Shown here: positions 56,700 through 64,000 of the stretch, one piece after another | Position numbering within the stretch: the first letter of the stretch is position 1 | Layout of the letters: the number at the start of each line of letters is the position of its first letter | Assembly (NCBI GenBank): GCA_030704615.1 | Contig: CM060732.1 | Location: forward strand, 30,175,053-30,239,052 | DNA length: 64,000 nucleotides | Source: Takakia lepidozioides | Taxonomy: Eukaryota > Streptophyta > Takakiopsida > Takakiales > Takakiaceae | Direction of reading: 5' to 3' | Notes under the pieces: generated by a model | What the model saw: only the letters and a program-made list of their open reading frames with translations | Told to the model about the DNA's origin: nothing | Database searches by the model: none | Translations under genes and position numbers: made by a program

Positions 56700-58625
56700 C
56701 CCAAGGCATAGCGACGTCATATGCAGTATGTAGTGATCCAGATCTCACACCCAACAGAGTGTTGGAGGAACAGCCACAGACCTCAATATTATAAATTTTT
56801 AGCCTGGACACACATTTAGAGAGGGAGAGATACATGCTCTTGTACTGAAAAAAACCACATTTATAACAATTCCCAGACGCAAGGTGAGGGAAAAAGTAGC
56901 TAATATGATTAGAGTTTGCAGGATTTGGCGGAAACCCTGTCGAAAGCATACAGACCTCACGAACCTCTCATGCTGTGAGTACTCCTTGACCAGAATTCGC
57001 TTAATTTCCCAATAGCCCACCCAACCCCTCATTCTCAGTTTGTTCCAGTTGCTCCCTCGTTGAGGCATACAACTATCAGGACCTTATGTTGAGAGAGTGA
57101 AGAATACAACCAGCTTTGTTCATCCTAAACTGGTGGTGATACAAAATGAGAGAAAAAAGAAATGAAATGGAACTTTATAACATCCACAGACAGCTCAAAG
57201 AGCTTATTAAGAGAATAAAAGACAAAGAGTCCCGAAGCAGCCCAAAAGCAACTACTGCTCAAGGGATTGCCTAAGGGTCAAAGCTTTGTGCAGATAAGCT
57301 GCCAAGCATTTCTGATCCTCATAATGGAAGACTTCTGTGAGAGATTGGGTTTCACGGAACAGACAGTGGAGTCTCCCATGGATCTCATAGTAAAGAGGGC
57401 AGTAAAAGAAGAGGTGTTCTTCAGTTTCGATACAAAGAAAGAAATATTATAATGTCCTCGAAAGAAATTTATCACATCCACGGAAGGCCTAGAGGGCTTC
57501 CTGGGCCAAGAGAAGTAAAGAAATGAAAGTACCTCATGACAAAGTAGAAAGACAAGAAGAAGAAAGATATGAGAGAAGAAGACATGCATAAAATTAGTAC
57601 AATTGACGCAGCCAGAGGGCACATCCCCTGCCTTCAACTGTCAGACTAACTCTTCTTAATAGATTATCTTGGATTCTAATTAGAGATATATGCTCCTTGT
57701 TACAGGAACTTCACTATTAACATCGTGTTTGTCTCAAACAACACCTCAATCTGTGTGATATGGCAGGTTGTGGCCGAAGCAAGCCCTAGATTGGCACTCA
57801 CAGACAGGGGCTCTTCTCGGAAAAACTCTCTTACTGCTTCCTATCAGAAGCGCGATGTAATCACTTGCTTCCTCTCAATACTTGGACCTTCAATTCCAAC
57901 AATCTCTCTCCCTCTACTCTGCTCTGTCTCATGCACCCTCTACGACCCTGTGGACGGTAGAAACTTCCCTGCATGAGGCCTTAATCCTTCGTGTCACATT
58001 TGAGTACTTTTTTGGTTTTGGTTTCTGCGGTTCTACTGTTTGGTTCGTGTGTTCTATATGTGTCCCCTTGGGTTCCCACAGACAGTAACAAGGAGTTCCT
58101 GTTACTCCTTGTTACAGTAACTACGTTGACTCTTAGACAATCCCTTGAACAATAGTTGTTTTTGGGCTGCTTGTTGCGGGTGGGGGTCCCTCCACAATTT
58201 CTTCACTACTCCATGTTGTTTCTCATGAAATACTGTTGAGCCAGCTTATAGAGTAGTTTTTAAGCTACCTACCATGTTGATTAAATACTAAATAGTACCA
58301 TGGTTTCAGTTTATGCTTTCTCTTGTCCCATAAGCTCTTTGAGCTTTCGGCAGACATTATAATTATCATTTCATTTCATTTCTTTTTGCACCAGTATAGC
58401 CCGCAATTTTGATATAGACTCAGTCAGTTTGTTGAATTGACCTCTAAACTCTCACTTTCTAACTGTTCCGTCATTCACAAATATTTTCTTTATTGATTAA
58501 CAGTCAAATGTCTCAACTGATACACTTTCTCCTTTCACAGCGATGACTTTGTCAACATTCTTGAGATGCGACCATTGATCTGAGAGTAACAACCCCATGT
58601 GTAATCCTTGCTTTGTTGTGCACAG

Positions 58626-61600
58626 AAAAATGAAGCGACCATGCTCCCTGTACCCTCCCCTGGCGTCTCTGCCACTCCTGAAGGTAGCATACCCAATACC
58701 CCCCCCCCCCACCCCCATCTCTTTGCCGGTCTCTTTGTGGATGTTTCCTGCGGATTGATGGCCGTAGTCTATGGCCAGCGCAGGGAACCGCATGAGTGTA
58801 TCCTGTAGATGTGAAAAGTTTCTTTCTCACGGTACAGCAGAAGAGGTGTGCCTATCTTTCCATGTGGACTATAAATGCGATTGAGTAGGATTGACCTTGA
58901 CCTCAGATTTCTGTGAGTTCAGTAGCACTGCGGCAGTGTAGCAGCCAGATGACAGAGTTTGAGCAGCGAGAAATACTTCCGTACACCGAAATCTTCTTCA
59001 TTGGACTTGATTGTCAGAAGATCCAGGCTTCCAGTTCCCCTGGAATCTGCAATTTTGGTAAGGGCTCCTTTAAGACTCAAATGTGTAGATTGTGCTTCAG
59101 TTGGATCTCCAAAGCCATTCAATCATGAAATTTCTGTCATTGCTAAGTAAGAACTGTAGACAAGTTGATTTTAGTGGACAAGAAAACTTGGAGACCAATT
59201 TACTGGGTTAATCAACTATCCATGCAGGTTATGATGATGAAAGAGGCGACTACAATGTTGTCGAGCATGACCACCTCGCATATCGATATGAGGTCTTGGG
59301 TATCCTGGGGAAGGGTAGCTTTGGGCAAGTCTTGAAGTGCTTGGACCACAAATACAAGGTGTTGCGAGCTGTGAAGATGATACGCAACAAACGACGATTC
59401 CATCAGCAAGCTCTGGTGGAGGTCAAGATTCTGGAGCATTTGCGCGACAAGGTTCGCTCTTGCATGGGCATTGTAACATTCTGAATTATGAAAATGGCTG
59501 GTAGTACTTCGGTAATAGAGCCTTTCTATCATTTCCTCTCTCTGTCTTCTTCTGTGTATGGATGCAAGGCTTGGCCTTCCAAGTTTCAAATAGTGCGTAA
59601 CAACATAGTTTTGTGTGGTTTTCACATTCTCCCTGCTGTTCCCTCAAAAGGGCATGCACGTATGGTCACAAGGCTACAATAAGCAAGTTATCTCCTTCAC
59701 ATACAATACCTGTTTGTCTCTACAGTCCACAACACTAGTAGTTTACCATGAGGTTGTCATGTATTGCTTTTCCCTCTACTTTTTTCTCTTCAAGTCCTTG
59801 AAAACAGAGATTCTCCAGGAAAGCAACCAAGGGCAGTCCCCACTAATAAGTCACCCGTTTGGTGTCTCATCAGTGTGTATGCTGCCCTCTTCCTCTCCCT
59901 CTGGGCTTTGTCAATGCAACTTATTCCCCACATCCCTCCCTATTTCCTCCCAAAACTCCATCCCAGCTGCTTCTTCTTCATTTCAAATCAGACGCTCTAC
60001 ATGGGTAAAGAACAAGGTGCAATCGATCAACAAGGGGGGTCTGAAGTAGCAAGTGACGTGGGGAAGGGAAGGCGCGGTGTGACAGGCGGCAGAGGAGGCT
60101 GGCAGCACTAATGTTGTGACAATCTACGAGTCATTCTACTTCCGAGGCCATCTCTGCATCACCTTTGCCCTCCATGACATCTCCCTCTATGAGCTCATCA
60201 AGCGCAACAACTTCCAGGTACATTCAAGCCACTTAATGACCATGAAAGTTGCATATATCGTGTAGGATATGTTTGATGAGCTTCTGTTTCTTGGCCATAG
60301 GCAGAGAGTCGGGGAGACAGGATTTGTCCCAACATCGAGACTCTCAATAGGAGGTCAAGTACTTGCTTGATTTGTTTTTGGCCTCCATGCATAGCATGAG
60401 AGCATCGATTGATCGAGTTGTAACATCTCTACCCATGTGATAGCCGAGTTCAGTACTTTAGAATAAGGTTTTTGGAGAGTTATAATGGCGAACTTTCTTG
60501 AACCATGAGCCAAAGTGTGTTTAATTCGACTTAAAACCACCCATGGGCTATGGAAAACTACTCTATAACTCTTTCCCTTCTATTTCTCAGTGATATGTTG
60601 AATGTATAGGAAGGCTCTCTTCTTGAGCTATGAAAACCTGCTGTATAACTATTGCCTACATATTTGTCTGTGACATGTTCAATGTATATGAAGACTTTTT
60701 TGTTGAGCTTCGAAAACCTACTGTATAACTATTGCCCAAATATTTCTCTGTGATTATGTTCAATGTATAGGAACACGTTTTTGCTACTTAGGATGATTAC
60801 TCTCATAGATGGGAACAATGGCTCCAGGGCATCAGCCTGATTGTCATCAAGAGCTTTGCAAGCCAGCTCTTGTCCACACTTCGATTCCTACGAAAGTTGC
60901 ATGTCATACACTGCGACTTGAAGCCTGAGAACATATTGTTGCAGCACCCGGCTATGTCGAAAATCAAAGTCATTGACTTTGGTTCCAGCTGCTTCAACCA
61001 TGAAAGAAGTACCTTCACCCCCAGCCCTCAAACTCTGCCCTGACTGTTTTTCAAAGATCAACTCCTCTGCAACTTCTGCGACCTGGACTCCACTATCCCC
61101 CCTCTCTCATGCAGTAGTTTAGAGATGCTTCTGAATGTTAAAGGACCTTGCCCTCTAAGGTCTTTGGACTCTTCAAAGACTTGGTATATTTCCTTTCTGC
61201 TTTATTGTCTGTCTCAGAAATATGTACTGTTTTGTGTATTCATCTTCAGTTATTGATTGAGGTCTGTATTTGTTGTTTTCTTTTGTGATTCAGTTGTCCC
61301 TTGAGGTCTTTAGCCTCATGTGGATGTGCAGGGTTTCCTTTTGTCTTACACCCAATTTGTTAAGTTGGCTTCTGTGGTTCTACGGTGTCCCGTTACTTTT
61401 GGGCCTCCTACCGACGTAGTAAAGTTCTTATGTTTGTACCTCCCTCTAGTTAGAATAGGACAACATCACTCTGTAGGCAACTTTATAACACTGGGCTACA
61501 CTGGATTACCTTTCTATGCCAATACCTATTCTCACTCCAAAGTGTTTGGTTAAAGTTCAGCTGAGCTGCCAAGGACACAGCATGAGTTGCATGCACGCTG

Positions 61601-62837
61601 CTTTACCATCATGCTCTGTTTGGCACTTGTGCTGTAGTTCTTCACCATTGTGCCCCCTTTCTTAATATATACAATATTAAACTTGTCTATGAATACAAAG
61701 CTTACAAATGTTTACTGGTCTTTGTGCTCCAGTTTATACATACATACAGAGCCGCTTTTACCGCTCCCCCGAAGTGATTCTTGGTATGTTTATAACCATA
61801 AGCCAATCATATGTAAGATAGGAAATCTAAATTGTTGAATGGTTGAGATCATACTAGTATCTAAAGTGGGCTAAGAGAGAGGCAGGGGGAATGGGTACAG
61901 GGCTGCAATATGACGTGATGATTGACATTTGGAGCTTTGGCTGCATTCTTGCTGAGCTCTTTTCAGGTTCTTAACTACGACCCTTGACACATAAATTCGA
62001 TCAGCTTGATGAATGTCGTCCCTGCACCTATGGGAGAAGGACCTCCATACTAGAAGGGGGATGTTTAAGAAAATAATTCCCACTGAATCACTCTCCCCCA
62101 AGAGCCCAAGTCATTCATTATCTTTTTCTTTGTTTTCATGCAAGACAAAATCCCATTGTCACCATAGGTATCCAAAAATGGAAATGAAATGGGAGGAAGT
62201 CAGTAGAGAGAGCACTATCCACAATGCTTAGCTTCTCTAGTGTGCTCATAGGCAAACACAGCTGTTCATTCCTGACCCACGCACGCACACAAAAGAACTT
62301 ACTGGAGATCAATTAGGGGAGGATAGGCTACCCGCTCTTTCCGGGGGAGAATGAGGTGGAGCAGCTGGCGTGCATGATGGAGGTCCTGGGTCTGCCTCCT
62401 AACTCCGTCCTTGACCACGCCACTCGCAAAAAAATGTTCTTTGGTATGAGTCTGTCTTATCCCCTTCCACACTTGCCACACTAACTGATCATCATAAGTG
62501 ACAAATAAGTTATTTTCTGTAGGCTGCAAGCACTGAAAAGAGTCAAGAAGGTGAGTGCTGAAAGTAAGAGGCAATTACAGTGATGATCAGGATACATTTA
62601 AAGTACTTTCATAATGAACTCCCATTTATACATCTTCTGCATGCAGATAGCAACAATAATCCCAGGATAGTGCCAAACTCATGGGGCAAGAAACACTGGC
62701 CGGGAACCAAAGATTTGGCGGTTGCCATCGGCTGCAATGACTCCCTCTTTGTCAACTTTTTGGAGGGTTGCTTGTGCTGGGACAGGAACCAGCGCATGAC
62801 ACCCGATGAACTCATGCAACATGCATGGATGGTTGGG
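58626..62837 (+). CDS. DYRK-like: Class-2 DYRK dual-specificity protein kinase (nine exons)
   Basis: Exons: 58626-58683, 58923-59057, 59228-59451, 60095-60217, 60828-61008, 61733-61783, 61901-61966, 62327-62443, 62647-62837. All phases agree. A DH-box-like segment [20 protein letters not shown] (second exon) precedes GYDDERGDY and [11 protein letters not shown], as in DYRK2/3. The Gly loop is GKGSFGQV and the ATP lysine lies in RAVKMIRN. The catalytic loop is HCDLKPEN, the metal site VIDFGSSCF, the activation loop [14 protein letters not shown] with the Tyr-x-Tyr autophosphorylated in DYRKs, then [13 protein letters not shown] and [20 protein letters not shown]. Such kinases autophosphorylate on Tyr and phosphorylate Ser/Thr substrates. 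Reading on past 62837 gives a stop at 62880; further short exons are possible. The kinase domain looks intact. Confidence 0.85.
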
Positions 62838-63059
62838 GTAAGTCTTCACATTTGTCTTGTTTATCAAGATTCACTCACTTAAACACACTCACTGCTCTCT
62901 CCCTGTCAACATCTCTACCTAGAACCAACTAGATATATCCAAGGTAGGTTCCATCCCTACAATGAGCCGAGTCCAGCAGCATCCATGCCTCATTGTGCTC
63001 CATCATTCATTCCTCCCCTTCCCACTTTTAGGCTGCACCCAAACTGGGCGCTCTATCAT

Positions 63060-64000
63060 AGGCAAGCAAAGCAGGATATACCTTTGCCTCTATCATAGAT
63101 GTCAAAACTATTGGTTTTTATTATGGTGATTGCAATTGCTGCAAGACAACCACAGGAAAAAAAAATCCCAAGAGGATGGGCTCCTCACTTCGAAAAAAAT
63201 CGCACATTCCTGAACAAGGGGTCAAAAGAAATGGGCGCCAATAACAAAAATTTATGTTCTACTCAGAGAAGTCCACAGGTATCACATGCAACAAACAGAA
63301 TTTCACTCATGTGCCACCTTGAATCAAAATTGACAAAGTTACCTGCAATTGCTTGCAGCCCGCATCTCCAATGACTCCACAAAGGTCACCACTGCGTCCA
63401 TCAAACCAGGATACCACCAAGCGAAGGCAAGCATCTATGCAGCTTGCCCTACCCAAAGCCTCTCTCTCTCTTCCTGTCCAAGTTCTTTTCTCTCTCTATC
63501 TGCTCTGGTCAGGCTCTTTGATGTGCACAGTGCAAATGGAATCAAGCACAGCTACATGTCAAATCTGTGTTAACCAAAATAGCTGCATAACCAAATAAGA
63601 ATACCAATATAATTCCTCACAGTGCACAATTGCTCCCCAGCAAAACTTGGCTCCTGGGTATGTTTAACCCTGGGGTCACCTTCAGCAGATTAATTCCCAT
63701 GGAAACTGTACCTGCATCCCATGACAAATCCCAACATTGTGTAACCATCTACCTACATCCATGCAGTTGCAACACCTTCTGAAAAGATGAGGGAAAGTAG
63801 GTAATGCATTCACTTCAAACTCCAAAACCTGTACTGATAAAATATTTGAAAATTATTGAAATGTGCGGGTATACAGGTCAATAAAGTCATCAGACACGCC
63901 CCACCGGTCATTCAAGCAATCAAAGCAGAACTCCTCAGCCATTGTCAAACCCCATCCCAGCAAACTGAACAACTTTGGTGTGGCTAAATCAAATCAAGGA
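63060..64000. repeat. Duplicated block, copy B
   Basis: Second copy of 45846-46698 in the same orientation, running off the window. It starts about 220 bp after the last recognised DYRK exon. Its differences from copy A are single substitutions, a 4-bp change near 63500 and an insertion near 63620-63730. Confidence 0.85.

Overview
This is nuclear DNA of a land plant, most likely a seed-free lineage (lycophyte, fern or bryophyte); I cannot name the species. The evidence is a DREB A-2 type AP2/ERF transcription factor, a PLS-class PPR-DYW sequence, an orphan granule-bound starch synthase exon, a root-cap-protein fragment and a class-2 DYRK kinase. All sit in transposon-rich DNA with kilobase introns, and most reading frames are broken by stops and frameshifts.

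Layout. 1-11829 is nested transposon DNA. It holds the right part of a CACTA/En-Spm element with a four-exon gene (9274-10880) and a CACTA terminus at 11829, LINE 3' fragments (about 1965-2930 and 8390-9075), and a broken gag-like coding region (4028-5680) between two long direct repeats (2936-4003 and 7268-8348). 11830-14003 (minus) is a retroelement whose gag is followed by a C5 cytosine methyltransferase domain. 14003-17244 is low-complexity sequence with no recognisable gene. 17253-30849 has the structure of one 13.6-kb hAT transposon: an 8-bp target duplication, related terminal inverted repeats, palindromic arrays near both ends, a broken DUF659/hAT transposase on the minus strand, and a kinase-like cargo gene with its own TATA box.

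31-45 kb holds a root-cap-protein fragment cut by a 1.06-kb inverted-repeat element, a decayed pogo/Tigger-type transposase (37.7-39.8 kb), an apparently intact two-exon DREB2-type gene (42419-43892, minus) and a tRNA-derived SINE. 45-53 kb holds a protein-kinase 3' fragment, a duplicated block (45.8-46.7 kb, seen again at 63.06-64.0 kb), a scrambled PPR-DYW pseudogene (48.06-50.34 kb, minus), an orphan GBSS exon and LINE reverse-transcriptase remains. 54-63 kb carries a DYRK kinase gene (plus) whose nine recognised exons join with fully consistent phases and keep all catalytic motifs; LINE debris lies in its upstream introns or flank.

The DREB2-type factor (stress transcription) and DYRK (signalling) are the only two genes that look functional. 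They show no operon-like relationship. Most of the rest is a record of nested transposition, of which the gag-methyltransferase retroelement and the kinase-carrying hAT are the most notable.
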